The notes below the pieces were generated by a model. It was given only the letters and a program-made list of their open reading frames with translations. It made no database searches and was not told the origin of the DNA. The position numbers and the translations under genes were made by a program. Positions 17,947 to 26,822 of a stretch of 64,000 nucleotides of DNA are shown here, piece after piece. The number at the start of each line of letters is the position of its first letter. The stretch's first letter is position 1. The DNA is from G963674685 sp964591275 (GTDB lineage: Bacteria > Lernaellota > Lernaellaia > JACKCT01). Where the stretch lies: assembly GCA_964591275.1 (NCBI GenBank), contig CAZQAE010000005.1:51161-115160 (forward strand), given 5' to 3'.

Positions 17947-18918
17947 CTATTTCTTCCGGCCCCGCATTCGCCGGTTCAACGTGTAGTTCTCGAGGAAAAG
18001 ATAAACCGGCGTTGCAACAAAAATCGAAGAGTAGGTGCCGACAAGAACGCCGATGATCATGGCGAAAGCAAAATCCTTGATGATTGCTGAACCCAAAAAG
18101 TAAATGCCCAATAAAACGATCAGAGTCGTCGTGGATGTCAGTATTGTTCTAGACAAGGTTTCGTTAAGCGAACGGTTCACTATTTCGTTTATCGGCTTGC
18201 CCCTGTGGGACATATGCCCTTCGCGAATGCGATCGAAGATAACGACCGTGTCATTGACGGAGTATCCGGCGATAGTCAGCAAAGCCGCGATGATGGAAAG
18301 GGAAATCTCCTTTTGCATGACCACGAAGATGCAACTGACGATAATCACGTCGTGGGCCAAAGCAAGAACAGCGCCGGGAGAATATCGAAAGTTGAAGCGA
18401 AAAGCGATATAGGCCAAAATTCCCAGCATCGCGAAGAGAATGGAGAAAAGACCTTTCTGGCGCAGATCTTTGCCGACCCTGGGACCGACCATATCCGTGG
18501 AAACGATCGAGACCTTGTCTTCGCCGAAACTGTTTTGCATCTGCGTCAGGATGACCTTGGCGACATCCGGCAGGTCCGTACTTTTGTCTTTACTTGGATC
18601 GGCTTCACTGATCTTTTGTATAACTCTTTGCTCGCCTTTAACCTTCACGGACATAACGTTGCGACCTTCCACAACGAAGGTCATCACCTGCGCTCCTTTG
18701 AGTCCGCCGGATTTGACCGCTTTGCGGACTTGCGCAATCGTGATATTCTTATCGAATTCCAAACGCATTTCCACGCCGCCGGCGAAGTCGATTCCGTAAT
18801 TGAAACCTTTGGCGAAGATAATGGCTAAAGAAACCAGAACAACCACGGAAGATATGACGCCCATGATTTTCATGACGCCGATGAAATTTATTGAAGTTCC
18901 AGGTTTTATTATTTGCAT
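17947..18918 (-). CDS. secF: Protein translocase subunit SecF
   Basis: A 323-residue inner-membrane protein of the SecDF complex, which uses the proton gradient to help pull proteins across after SecYEG. It has an N-terminal helix (about 17-38), the FNYGIDFAGGVEMRL signature (about 39-53), a periplasmic P1-like domain and five C-terminal helices (from about 160). The segment with YSVNDTVVIFDRIRE (about 218-232) is the conserved SecF motif. It directly follows secD (15 bp) and precedes recJ. Confidence 0.97.
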   Translation of the reverse strand: MQIIKPGTSINFIGVMKIMGVISSVVVLVSLAIIFAKGFNYGIDFAGGVEMRLEFDKNITIAQVRKAVKSGGLKGAQVMTFVVEGRNVMSVKVKGEQRVIQKISEADPSKDKSTDLPDVAKVILTQMQNSFGEDKVSIVSTDMVGPRVGKDLRQKGLFSILFAMLGILAYIAFRFNFRYSPGAVLALAHDVIIVSCIFVVMQKEISLSIIAALLTIAGYSVNDTVVIFDRIREGHMSHRGKPINEIVNRSLNETLSRTILTSTTTLIVLLGIYFLGSAIIKDFAFAMIIGVLVGTYSSIFVATPVYLFLENYTLNRRMRGRKK

Positions 18919-18933
18919 GGTCGCGCCCTTAAA

Positions 18934-20532
18934 TCAGATGCTGAGTTTTTTCACTTCGCGCTGACGCTGGAAGCCGTAGTCGTATATCAACCGCGTGCCG
19001 ATGACAGCCGAAAAGACCGAAGAGGCCAGGCCGATCATCAAAGTCACCGCGAATCCGCGAATCGGCCCGGTGCCGAACTGATATAGCACAAGCCCCGCGA
19101 TGGCCGTGGTGACGTTTGCATCGAGAATGGCCGAAAGCGCCTTGTCATAACCTGCCTCCACGGCCGCTCGCGCCGTCTTGCCAGTACGCAATTCCTCACG
19201 AATGCGCTCGTTGATGATCACGTTCGCGTCCACCGCCATGCCGATAGTCAGGATGATGCCCGCGATGCCCGGCAGCGTCAGCGTTGCGCCGAAAAGCGCC
19301 AGACCGCCCATGATCATGACAATGTTCGCCACCAGCGCCGAGGTGGCGATCACGCCCGCCCGACGGTAGTAGACGAGCATGAACATAATGACGAGCAGGC
19401 CGCCGAGAGCGAAAGAGCGATAGCCTTTGCGGATCGAATCCTCGCCCAGCGAGGGGCCAACTGTGCGCTCCTCCTCGATTTCCACTGGAACCGGCAGCGA
19501 ACCGGCCCTGAGTACGATGGCCAGATCCAAAGCGTCCTCCAGGGTGAAATCCCCCGTGATCTGACCGCTGCGCGTGATGCGCGACTGAATCACCGGCGCA
19601 CTCATGACCTTGTTGTCCAAAATAATGGCCAGGGGTTTGCCGATATTTTTTTGCGTGAGTAGGCCGAATCGTCTTCCCGCTTCGGAATTGAACTGAAAGC
19701 TGATGGCCGGACTCTGCATCTGGTCAACCGAACGCCGCGCATCCACAAGGTCCTTACCCGTCATATCCGGCGTTTTCTTGAGCAGATAATATCCCGGGGA
19801 AATCCTGCCCTCGCCCATCGACGGATAAACGCCGTACCCATCTGGAATTTTTCCGTCGGAGCGCGATAGCAACTGCTTTTCGGTGGCAGCAAAATTCTTG
19901 TTTACGTCCTCAACAATCTTAAACTCCAAAACAGCCGTCCTGCCGATCAGGCTCTTGGCCCGCGTCGGATCCACGACCCCCGGCAGGCGAACGACGATCT
20001 GGTCAGTACCCTGCGTATAAATCTGCGGCTCTTTTACGGCAAATTCATCGATGCGGTTTTCGATGGTCTCCTTGGCCTGAAGAAGCGCATTCTTTTTCAA
20101 ATACTTTATTTCCTCGGCGTCCAGCGACAGAAGCAGGGAGTTGCCGTCACCGTGGCTGATAGAATAACGAGACCAGAATTCCTTAATATACGCCTGGGCC
20201 TGATTCATGGCCTGCGGTGATGGGAACTCCAGAAAAATGGAGGAATCATCTTTGACAAAGGCCCGAGTAGGCGAAGTACTTTTCTCCTCCAGAGCCTCCT
20301 CCAACCTGCGAACGCCGAGACCCAGCTCGTCTGTAATCGCCTTATCGGTCATAACGCGCAATATGACGTGCATGCCGCCTTTCAGATCCAGACCGAGGTT
20401 GATAGACTGCATTTTCACAGGGCCCAGTTTTATCTCCTCCTTGCCCAAAATATTGGGAAGAAGAAAAATGAGGCAGGTGAAAATAATGCCTAAAACCAAA
20501 ACTGTACGAGGTGTTAAATTCTTTCTCATCAA
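18934..20532 (-). CDS. secD: Protein translocase subunit SecD
   Basis: A 532-residue partner of SecF. Helix 1 spans about 12-28. The GLDLKGGMHVILRV signature (about 47-60) follows, then the large periplasmic domain with the RLPGVVDP block (about 198-205), and five membrane helices from about 365. AVDANVIINERIREEL (about 443-458) is the conserved proton-path region. Length is slightly short relative to E. coli SecD but usual for deltaproteobacteria. A 171 bp gap separates it from yajC, in which I see no clear promoter or terminator. Confidence 0.97.
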   Translation of the reverse strand: MMRKNLTPRTVLVLGIIFTCLIFLLPNILGKEEIKLGPVKMQSINLGLDLKGGMHVILRVMTDKAITDELGLGVRRLEEALEEKSTSPTRAFVKDDSSIFLEFPSPQAMNQAQAYIKEFWSRYSISHGDGNSLLLSLDAEEIKYLKKNALLQAKETIENRIDEFAVKEPQIYTQGTDQIVVRLPGVVDPTRAKSLIGRTAVLEFKIVEDVNKNFAATEKQLLSRSDGKIPDGYGVYPSMGEGRISPGYYLLKKTPDMTGKDLVDARRSVDQMQSPAISFQFNSEAGRRFGLLTQKNIGKPLAIILDNKVMSAPVIQSRITRSGQITGDFTLEDALDLAIVLRAGSLPVPVEIEEERTVGPSLGEDSIRKGYRSFALGGLLVIMFMLVYYRRAGVIATSALVANIVMIMGGLALFGATLTLPGIAGIILTIGMAVDANVIINERIREELRTGKTARAAVEAGYDKALSAILDANVTTAIAGLVLYQFGTGPIRGFAVTLMIGLASSVFSAVIGTRLIYDYGFQRQREVKKLSI

Positions 20533-20703
20533 TCACGCACTCCATTTTATCGGAGACGATTCAAACCCATCCCACTTGGTGTTTTCCAGCACCGGTGGCG
20601 CGCATACTAGCCGCATTGGATTTCCTTGGCAACGCCCGAAACTAATTGCCTTTTGAAAGGGAAACGCAAGCACTAAAACGCGCGGCGAATGGGCGCCGCC
20701 CTA

Positions 20704-21060
20704 TCACGTTTGCGGTTTCTTTTCCTCATCCGTCTTTTGGAAATGACTGACTTGGGACTTGACCATCTTGAGTTGCGCGGTCTTGGAGACCTCCAGCATG
20801 ATGATCCCCTTGAAATCGTCGATGGAGGCGATGGTCCCGTAGATACCACTGCCGGTCACGATCTTGTCCCCCCGCTTCAAGTTGCCGAGGAAGCTCTGAT
20901 GCTCCTTGGTCTTTTTGCTCTGCGGACGAATGAAGAACATATAAAACACAACAATCAAAAGACCGATCATCAGCATGTTGAACGCAGATCCGGCTCCGGC
21001 CGGCGCCGCCGCCGCGCCCCCGCTTTGCTGCGCGTATGCAATGTCACACAAAAACCACAT
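20704..21060 (-). CDS. yajC: Preprotein translocase auxiliary subunit YajC
   Basis: A 118-residue protein of the YajC family, a small single-pass membrane partner of SecDF. A short N-terminal hydrophobic stretch and an Ala/Gly-rich linker precede the membrane helix (about 29-47, MLMIGLLIVVFYMFFIRPQ) and the conserved RPQSKKTKEHQSFLGNLKRGDKIVTGSGIYG block, followed by a Lys-rich tail. I chose the ATG at 21060, which has AAGGAG six bases upstream, and rejected an in-frame TTG at 21078 that lies before this ribosome site. It starts 35 bp after tgt. Confidence 0.95.
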   Translation of the reverse strand: MWFLCDIAYAQQSGGAAAAPAGAGSAFNMLMIGLLIVVFYMFFIRPQSKKTKEHQSFLGNLKRGDKIVTGSGIYGTIASIDDFKGIIMLEVSKTAQLKMVKSQVSHFQKTDEEKKPQT

Positions 21061-21095
21061 GGATAACTCCTTGTTCAATGAAGGCTTTTGGGGCT

Positions 21096-22211
21096 CTACT
21101 TCAGCCCCTCGCCTTCCGAAAGCGCGGCATAGTATTCCAAAAAGCCTCCGGCTTCAATGGCCTTGCGAGCACCGTGAATAAGGCGCTGATAATATGCCAG
21201 ATTGTGAATTGTCAGCAAACGGCTCGCCAAAATTTCCTTGGCGCTGTACAGATGGCGCAGATAAGCCCTGGAAAAATTGCGACAGGTGTAGCAGTCGCAA
21301 TCAGGATCAAGAGGGATATCTTCTCGCTTATGCCGCGCATTTTTTATCACCACCCTGCCCCGGCTTGTAAAACAGTTCCCGTTGCGTGCGTTGCGCGTCG
21401 GCATCACGCAGTCAAACATATCCACGCCGATTTTTATTCCCTTGAGTATATCCTCGGGAGTTCCCACGCCCATGAGATAGTGCGGCGACTTTTCCGGCAA
21501 AAGCGGCAGCGTGTGCTCGGCCATTTCCCACATGAGAGTTTTGCTCTCGCCCACGGACAATCCGCCCACCGCGTATCCGTCGAAGCCGATATCGATAATC
21601 TGCTTTGTACTCATATCGCGCAGATCCTTTTCCATGCCGCCCTGCACGATTCCAAATAGAGCCTGGCCGTTGTCGCTTTTGACTTCCCGGCAACGGGCCG
21701 CCCAGCGCGTGGTCAGTTCCATCGACTTTTTCACGTAGTCCCGCTCAGCCGGATAAGGCGTGCACTCATCGAAGGCCATAATGATGTCTGCGCCCAAGGC
21801 CTCCTGCACCTGCACGGCGTATTCCGGGGAAAATGTGTGAGAGGAGCCGTCCAGCGGACTTTGGAATTTAACGCCGTCCTCGCTGATTTTTCGCAAAGGC
21901 GCCAGGGAAAAGACCTGAAAACCGCCCGAATCGGTGAGCATCGGCCTGTCCCAGGAAATGAATTGATGAAGCCCTCCGAAATCTCGAATCAATTCATGGC
22001 CCGGCCTCAAATAAAGATGGAAGGTGTTACCCAGGATGATCTCGTAATCCAGTCGCTGCAAATCATCCGGTCCAAGGGCCTTGACGGCGCCCTGCGTGCC
22101 GACGGGCATGAACACCGGCGTTTGCACTTCACCATGCAATGTGCGCAAAACGCCCGTCCGCGCCGCGCAGTGTGGATCTTTATTTTTTAACTCAAAAGAA
22201 AAGCCGCTCAC
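21096..22211 (-). CDS. tgt: tRNA-guanine transglycosylase (queuosine pathway)
   Basis: A 371-residue TGT that exchanges guanine-34 of GUN-anticodon tRNAs for preQ1. DSGGFQVFSL holds the active-site Asp94. FGIVQGG and GGLSVGE are substrate-pocket motifs, and FDCVMPTRNAR follows the nucleophile Asp. The zinc site CDCYTC plus a downstream His is near the C-terminus. Length is normal. The start is a GTG. It leads the tgt-yajC-secD-secF-recJ run and follows a 191 bp intergenic region that holds a small palindromic repeat. Confidence 0.96.
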   Translation of the reverse strand: MSGFSFELKNKDPHCAARTGVLRTLHGEVQTPVFMPVGTQGAVKALGPDDLQRLDYEIILGNTFHLYLRPGHELIRDFGGLHQFISWDRPMLTDSGGFQVFSLAPLRKISEDGVKFQSPLDGSSHTFSPEYAVQVQEALGADIIMAFDECTPYPAERDYVKKSMELTTRWAARCREVKSDNGQALFGIVQGGMEKDLRDMSTKQIIDIGFDGYAVGGLSVGESKTLMWEMAEHTLPLLPEKSPHYLMGVGTPEDILKGIKIGVDMFDCVMPTRNARNGNCFTSRGRVVIKNARHKREDIPLDPDCDCYTCRNFSRAYLRHLYSAKEILASRLLTIHNLAYYQRLIHGARKAIEAGGFLEYYAALSEGEGLK

Positions 22212-22360
22212 GAATTTTCACCCAAAAGTGTTCAACTGCCTCAAGTGTGGGAATATTTAGGGAAGATGCGCAAATTTTGCAAGGGGATGAGATTTTTCAA
22301 TGCCGGCTGACATTTTGTTAAAATCCCAATGAGGCGATGTTGGGGCAATCTTATGAAGAT

Positions 22361-22390
22361 CCCCAGGCAGACACAGAGGCCTGCCCCTAC
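22361..22390. repeat. REP/MITE-like palindromic element
   Basis: GGCAG (22366-22370) pairs with CTGCC (22381-22385) around a 10-base loop, and the right flank reads CCCTAC. On the minus strand it begins GTAGGGGCAGG, a form that resembles the short GTAGGGGC-type palindromic repeats scattered in many bacterial genomes. It lies 13 bp beyond the stop of the radical SAM gene. Only one copy is seen here, so repeat status is inferred. Confidence 0.4.
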
Positions 22391-22402
22391 GCTAGTTCGC
22401 CC

Positions 22403-23818
22403 TCAAATAAAATCCTGCTCGCCTTTTCCCAGGACAAATCTCAATAATTTCACCGCGCTGACAACAAGATCGCGGGGACGCAGGATCAGCTTGCCCAGGC
22501 GCCGCAGCATGTACGCCGGGCGCATATAGAATCGGCGGTAGAATTCCCGCTCCAGGTCCATATGCTTAAGATAGTTTTCCTTGTCTTTTGGATGGATGGC
22601 GAAAGGGATGAGGCTGACAAGAAGTTCGTCTTTATGTTTTTCAAAAAGCTCCGTGCCCGGCCAATATTGCAGGCGAGTGACGATGACGAAATCCGTTTTG
22701 GTTTTATGCGCCAGCGCCAGGCTCGCTTCAAATTCCTCTCTCGTTTCAGTCGGACCGCCGACAATAAAAAATGCGGAGGTCTCGATGCCCGCCTGCCTAA
22801 TGCGCCTCATGCCGCGATGGATGTCGCTCAAACTCAGGCGCTTTTTGTAGATATCCAGCATCCGTTGCGAGCCGCTTTCCATGCCCACATAAAGTCGCTT
22901 GCAACCGCTGTCGGCCATCGCCTCGATCATTTTGACTGTAATATTGTCCAGCCGGGCCAGCGCTGTCCATTGCAATGGCCCAAGTTTTTTTAGCCCTTCG
23001 CAGATATCGAAAACGCGCCCCTCTTCCACCGTAAATGTATCGTCCAAAAAACGAATGTTGCGAACGCCCTGGTCTTCGACAATGAAGCGAAGTTCTTCAA
23101 TGACCGACTCCGCGGTGCGCATCGACAAGCGCCGCCCGAAAGTCCGCACGCAAAAAGTGCAAGGATAGGGACATCCCCGCGCCGTAAACAGCGCCGCAAC
23201 GGATCTGCCAATTAGAACCTCGTAATAATCATCAGCATTCACAGCGCCATGATCGGCCATCGGCAGGGCGTTGAAATCCTCAATCGGCTCAGGATCAGGA
23301 CCGACAACAATCTCCCCATTGATCCGGCAGGCCACGCCCGGAACACGGGCAGGGTCCTGACTGAGTCGCCAGGCTTCGACGAGGTTGCAAAAAGCCTTTT
23401 CCGGTTCGCCGCGAATCACTGCGTCGAGCGAAGAGCGTTTAAGAATTTCTTTTGGGAAATGCGTGGGCAAATGCCCCATCGCCACAATGGGGATATCCGC
23501 GACTTCCTTCAAGCGCCCGATAAACTCCAAATCCTTTTCCAGCGTAGCGTAGCCCAATTGGCAAAAGGCAAGCTGCGGCTCCGATTCCAACGTGGCATTA
23601 ACGGATTTTTCAATATCGTAACGCCGCGCAACGCAGTCCAAAACCGTTGTCTGCGCGCCGATAAATTCTCGGGCCGCGGAGGATACATAGAGGAGATCCG
23701 TAGGCGGCAGCAGAAAATTCGGGGCAAAGTACGAGGCCACGTAGCGCCGCATCACCGGTTTGGGATACGGAGGGTTGATTAGCGTGATGCGCGGATTTTC
23801 GCTGATGTTAAAAGTCAA
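22403..23818 (-). CDS. B12-binding-domain radical SAM protein
   Basis: A 471-residue radical SAM enzyme. The N-terminal region (about 10-175) has the Rossmann-like layout of a cobalamin-binding domain (ITLINPPYPKP; LDAVIRGEPE), but I do not see the DxHxxG lower-ligand motif, so cobalamin may bind without a His ligand or not at all. The [4Fe-4S] motif is GCPYPCTFC, with Cys216, Cys220 and Cys223. RFLDDTF and YVGMESGSQRML are core motifs of the BchE/hopanoid-type group. The start appears to be a TTG (23818), because a stop lies six codons upstream and the next Met would cut into the domain. It is the last gene of the nine-gene minus-strand run. The reaction (methylation, rearrangement or C-C bond formation) is unknown. 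Confidence 0.85.
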   Translation of the reverse strand: MTFNISENPRITLINPPYPKPVMRRYVASYFAPNFLLPPTDLLYVSSAAREFIGAQTTVLDCVARRYDIEKSVNATLESEPQLAFCQLGYATLEKDLEFIGRLKEVADIPIVAMGHLPTHFPKEILKRSSLDAVIRGEPEKAFCNLVEAWRLSQDPARVPGVACRINGEIVVGPDPEPIEDFNALPMADHGAVNADDYYEVLIGRSVAALFTARGCPYPCTFCVRTFGRRLSMRTAESVIEELRFIVEDQGVRNIRFLDDTFTVEEGRVFDICEGLKKLGPLQWTALARLDNITVKMIEAMADSGCKRLYVGMESGSQRMLDIYKKRLSLSDIHRGMRRIRQAGIETSAFFIVGGPTETREEFEASLALAHKTKTDFVIVTRLQYWPGTELFEKHKDELLVSLIPFAIHPKDKENYLKHMDLEREFYRRFYMRPAYMLRRLGKLILRPRDLVVSAVKLLRFVLGKGEQDFI

Positions 23819-23862
23819 TTCCGCTTTGTCTCACTTAAATTATTGCGATTGGGCAAATACCT

Positions 23863-24015
23863 TTAGCTCTCATCCAACTGCTGCAATATCTGTTTTTCCT
23901 TTTCCAGGTAGCGGCGGCGACGAATCGCGTTTTGCATGAAACCGCAAACGCCGAGCGCCAAACCGACCGGAATCATGAAGGCGGCGATGACGTAGCGTCC
24001 GATGAGTTTAGTCAT
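23863..24015 (-). CDS. Small single-pass membrane protein, 50 residues
   Basis: A short gene that opens ATGACTAA, overlapping the stop of the upstream PP-loop gene by 8 bp, which suggests translational coupling. The protein has a hydrophobic helix (about residues 4-27, with VIAAFMIPVGLALGVCGF) followed by a basic RRRRYLEKEK stretch and an amphipathic end (QILQQLDES). By the positive-inside rule the C-terminus should be cytoplasmic. I do not recognise a family. It may be a membrane anchor or a regulator of the pathway encoded around it. Coding status rests on the overlap, codon pattern and helix, not on homology. Confidence 0.6.
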   Translation of the reverse strand: MTKLIGRYVIAAFMIPVGLALGVCGFMQNAIRRRRYLEKEKQILQQLDES

Positions 24016-24823
24016 GGCTCACATCCTTCCATTGCGCCGATAGCTTTTCGGATTGCATGCGAAGGTTGCTAGCCAACTCATCCAGTCCCGGATTTTTTCC
24101 GTCGAAATGATCTGCTATTACTTTGCTGACGAGCGGATATTTCTCGGTGCTGTACTCGTAACTGTCCACCTCGCGGGCCGGTCCCGAAAGCGCGCCGTAA
24201 AACAGCCGGGCGTACACATCGGCAGGCACTCCGAACAGGCATGTGGGCTGCGTGTCGAATAAAATGAATTGTTTCTTCAGACCACCCTTCGACGAAATCC
24301 CCAGGGTGTCCAGGCGCCGATCACTGTCGGCCACCTCATAAATCGGTGAATAATGCCGGATACCGTACCGCGCCCACAATTTTTCCCGATTGCGGCGAAT
24401 GAAAGACGGCAATTGCTCGGGCACCGTGGATTGATAGCGTATGCTGCCGTCAACGATAACGGGGATTTCGTTTTCCAGGTTGTAAATAACGGCTGCGGCG
24501 TGCATGGCCATTCTGCACCCGAGGCAAACCAGCGCCGTCAAATTGAATCCGTACTTTTTCCAATCCCCCGCAAGATCGGACAAGAGGATTTTTCGGATAT
24601 TTTTCTGCACCGGGATAATTTCGTGATGGATTTCGACATCAGGCAGCGCTACGGCCAGCTTTTGCACGTGCCGACGGGAGTTTTCGATAAAGAGCACATG
24701 CTTGGGCTCGAAAGTCAGCAGCGTCAACTGCCGCACGCGCCGCCCAATCAGATACGCCGCCAGCGTTGAATCGGTCCCGCCGGAAAAAAGAACGGAAGCT
24801 TTTTTGGCCAAGTCGGTTTTCAT
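24008..24823 (-). CDS. PP-loop ATP pyrophosphatase with CxxC (paralogue 1)
   Basis: A 271-residue N-type ATP pyrophosphatase-fold protein. The PP-loop SGGTDS (14-19) follows strand VLF, and a CLGC pair (Cys100, Cys103) lies 86 residues later in a helix RMAMHAAAVIYN. Relatives of this fold adenylate a carbonyl or base and transfer N or S (QueC, MnmA, sugar amidotransferases such as WbpG). The CxxC could bind metal or act in sulfur transfer. It resembles the protein at 30760-31608 in motif order and spacing. The ribosome site GAGGAA lies about 11 bases before the ATG. The substrate is unknown; the nearby carbamoyltransferase and glycosyltransferase suggest sugar or small-molecule modification. 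Confidence 0.8.
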   Translation of the reverse strand: MKTDLAKKASVLFSGGTDSTLAAYLIGRRVRQLTLLTFEPKHVLFIENSRRHVQKLAVALPDVEIHHEIIPVQKNIRKILLSDLAGDWKKYGFNLTALVCLGCRMAMHAAAVIYNLENEIPVIVDGSIRYQSTVPEQLPSFIRRNREKLWARYGIRHYSPIYEVADSDRRLDTLGISSKGGLKKQFILFDTQPTCLFGVPADVYARLFYGALSGPAREVDSYEYSTEKYPLVSKVIADHFDGKNPGLDELASNLRMQSEKLSAQWKDVSHD

Positions 24824-24864
24824 AAAAAATTTTATTCCTCGCGACCCATGTTAGCGCATCGAGC

Positions 24865-26130
24865 TTAATGCGACAAAACAATATCCGGTTTAGATTCCAA
24901 TGGCGGAAAATCAACGGCCTCGCAAGCCCTAATGATCTTATGAGGACGCCATTGCGCCCGAGCTTCTTCCAGTCGCTTAAAAAATGACTGGTAACCGCTT
25001 TGATAATACTGCTCATTGGCATGCGTGCATAGAACAGGCAGTCCGCCCCGGTCGAAAATCGCCCGAACCTTTTTCGTCCAAAATTCGACAGTATCCTTAT
25101 AACCGAGGGTCAAAAGACGGTCGTCGAGGGGAAGCGTCACCGGCAGCACTTTCAAACCACTTTCAGGATAAGGCTCCAACATGCCGCAGCCCCGATGAAT
25201 TCCGGCTTCGGCAAAGATGTCGGTGTCGGGAATGGAGGAATCGTAACTGAAGATCAAGGCCAGTTCTCGTCTCAAGCGCGAGTTCGTCAAAAGCGACGGC
25301 GCCCGATAACCCTTGATGCCAAAATGCCTGATTTCCGGCATGTAGTCTTGAATGCGGGCTACGTAGGCGGCAGGCTCAATCATCAGGTGCCGGCAATCGT
25401 GGACAAGGCCGTGAATGCCTATCTCATGGCCCATGTCGGCTATTTTCTGAACATCTTCAGCCTTTTGACGAAGAATGATGGCCGGCAAATAGAAAGTGGA
25501 AAAGATTCCCGCATCCTTCTCAACTTCCGCGATCCGCTGCGCGAAAGGCAATTGTTCCGCTCCGTCGACATCGTGCGTTATCACGAAAAATTTTTCTTTT
25601 TTGGCGCGAAGCTTGTCGACTCCCAAACACTCCATCCATTGGAAAAAGAGCCGCTGCGTATCCCACAGAGGCCAAAGGCCTTCTTTGATTCGCGGATAGC
25701 GAATTTTTCGCTGCCACACAAGTCCGTGATGTATCACGAGCCGCGCCCAGGGCGGGACGCGCCGGTAGTTGAAGGGAAGCCACGTGGTCGCGGGTCGACA
25801 TGGAGGATTATATCTTTCGTCCAAATGGTCCGCGATGAGTTGATGCAAATCAGCCAGGGCGATGGGGCCTTTGTCGCTACTCACAATAAGAGGCCGCCAG
25901 CGTCCCTCTATTGCGACTTCAAAGATCGACTGCCCTGCCCTGGCTTCCATCAGGTGATCCAAATAAATCGGCGTCGTCTCGTCGCCGCTTCCGGTTTTGC
26001 GACACAAAACGCGCGTAAATCCGCCGTCAAAGCGTCGCGGCTCGCCAAAAAGGGAAACGCCGCGCTTATAGGCCTGCCGGGTCGCGCGAATCGCCTCAGG
26101 ACCGAAAAGATGGGCAATGGCCTGTCTCAA
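24865..26130 (-). CDS. Polysaccharide deacetylase (NodB-fold) family protein
   Basis: A 421-residue protein with an N-terminal region of about 175 residues that I do not recognise, then a NodB-type deacetylase domain (about 178-400). THDVD (185-189) provides the catalytic and metal Asp pair, and HGLVH (240-244) the His-x3-His metal ligands. GIKGYRAPSLLTN (about 275-287) is the RxP motif. The C-terminal VLCTHANEQYY is the leucine/His motif region. The start is a TTG at 26130, well supported by GAGGTGA six bases upstream, overlapping the previous stop by 4 bp (TTGA). No signal peptide is visible, so it probably works in the cytoplasm on a nucleotide-linked or lipid-linked intermediate, unlike exported NodB. 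Confidence 0.82.
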   Translation of the reverse strand: MRQAIAHLFGPEAIRATRQAYKRGVSLFGEPRRFDGGFTRVLCRKTGSGDETTPIYLDHLMEARAGQSIFEVAIEGRWRPLIVSSDKGPIALADLHQLIADHLDERYNPPCRPATTWLPFNYRRVPPWARLVIHHGLVWQRKIRYPRIKEGLWPLWDTQRLFFQWMECLGVDKLRAKKEKFFVITHDVDGAEQLPFAQRIAEVEKDAGIFSTFYLPAIILRQKAEDVQKIADMGHEIGIHGLVHDCRHLMIEPAAYVARIQDYMPEIRHFGIKGYRAPSLLTNSRLRRELALIFSYDSSIPDTDIFAEAGIHRGCGMLEPYPESGLKVLPVTLPLDDRLLTLGYKDTVEFWTKKVRAIFDRGGLPVLCTHANEQYYQSGYQSFFKRLEEARAQWRPHKIIRACEAVDFPPLESKPDIVLSH

Positions 26131-26819
26131 TGCAAATCACCTCGATGGGAAAAACGATAGACGATCATTTCAATGATGGTGCGCAAAATCGTACCGACGC
26201 CGCTACCTTTCGCCAAGCCTTCGGTGCGTCGGTGAAACTCCGATGGGATTTCCACGATGCGCAGATTTTGCCTTCTTGCTCGATCAAGCATCTCCAGTTG
26301 CATGAAAACACCGGAGGACTGGAGCTTGATTTGTCCCGCCGTTTCAACGCGCCACATCTGCACCCAGTTAACATCCTGGAAACGCTGACAAAACAAAAGG
26401 TTCACCAACCCAAGATACAAAAACGACTGAAGTTTTCGCACCGGGCCGTATGTCTTTTTGTGCTTTCGACAACCGATTACGATATCGGCGTCCGTCGCGG
26501 CTTTTTGGAATGCGGGTATCTCCTTCGGGGCAAACTGAAAATCCGCGGGAACGAATATGGCCAAATCATTTTTTGCAATTTCTAGACCGGAACGCAGCGC
26601 CATGCCGGAACCGCGATTGAGGCCATGACGGATGACGCAGCCCTTGTCTCCGATGCCCTTTTCGGCGCGCGCTGCCGTATCGTCCGTGCTGCCGTCATCG
26701 ACGACGATAATCTCAAAGGGAATCCCCTCGTCCTCCAAAACATCGGATACGGCCAGACATATCCGCTGGATCGTGTTTTCCTCGTTAAAGGCGGGGATGA
26801 TGACAGAGACGGATTCCAA
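26127..26819 (-). CDS. Family 2 glycosyltransferase (dolichol-phosphate-mannose-synthase type)
   Basis: A 230-residue GT2 enzyme. SVIIPAFNEENTI (5-17) opens the fold, IIVVDDGSTDDT (about 37-48) is the nucleotide-sugar site, and the usual DxDxQ is replaced by PADFQFAP (about 91-98). The shape matches the polyprenyl-phosphate-sugar synthase group, which makes lipid-linked sugars at the inner membrane. There is no C-terminal membrane pair. The start is TTG, forced by a TGA two codons upstream and with only a weak ribosome site. It follows the carbamoyltransferase by 3 bp and overlaps the deacetylase by 4 bp. Donor sugar unknown. Confidence 0.85.
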   Translation of the reverse strand: MESVSVIIPAFNEENTIQRICLAVSDVLEDEGIPFEIIVVDDGSTDDTAARAEKGIGDKGCVIRHGLNRGSGMALRSGLEIAKNDLAIFVPADFQFAPKEIPAFQKAATDADIVIGCRKHKKTYGPVRKLQSFLYLGLVNLLFCQRFQDVNWVQMWRVETAGQIKLQSSGVFMQLEMLDRARRQNLRIVEIPSEFHRRTEGLAKGSGVGTILRTIIEMIVYRFSHRGDLH

Positions 26820-26822
26820 TGA

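Noticed and set aside
24008..24823. Naming the PP-loop proteins QueC or asparagine synthetase
   Set aside because: The loop fits, but length and the CxxC position do not match those families, and no other pathway genes of queuosine precursor synthesis are near (tgt is a separate gene block).
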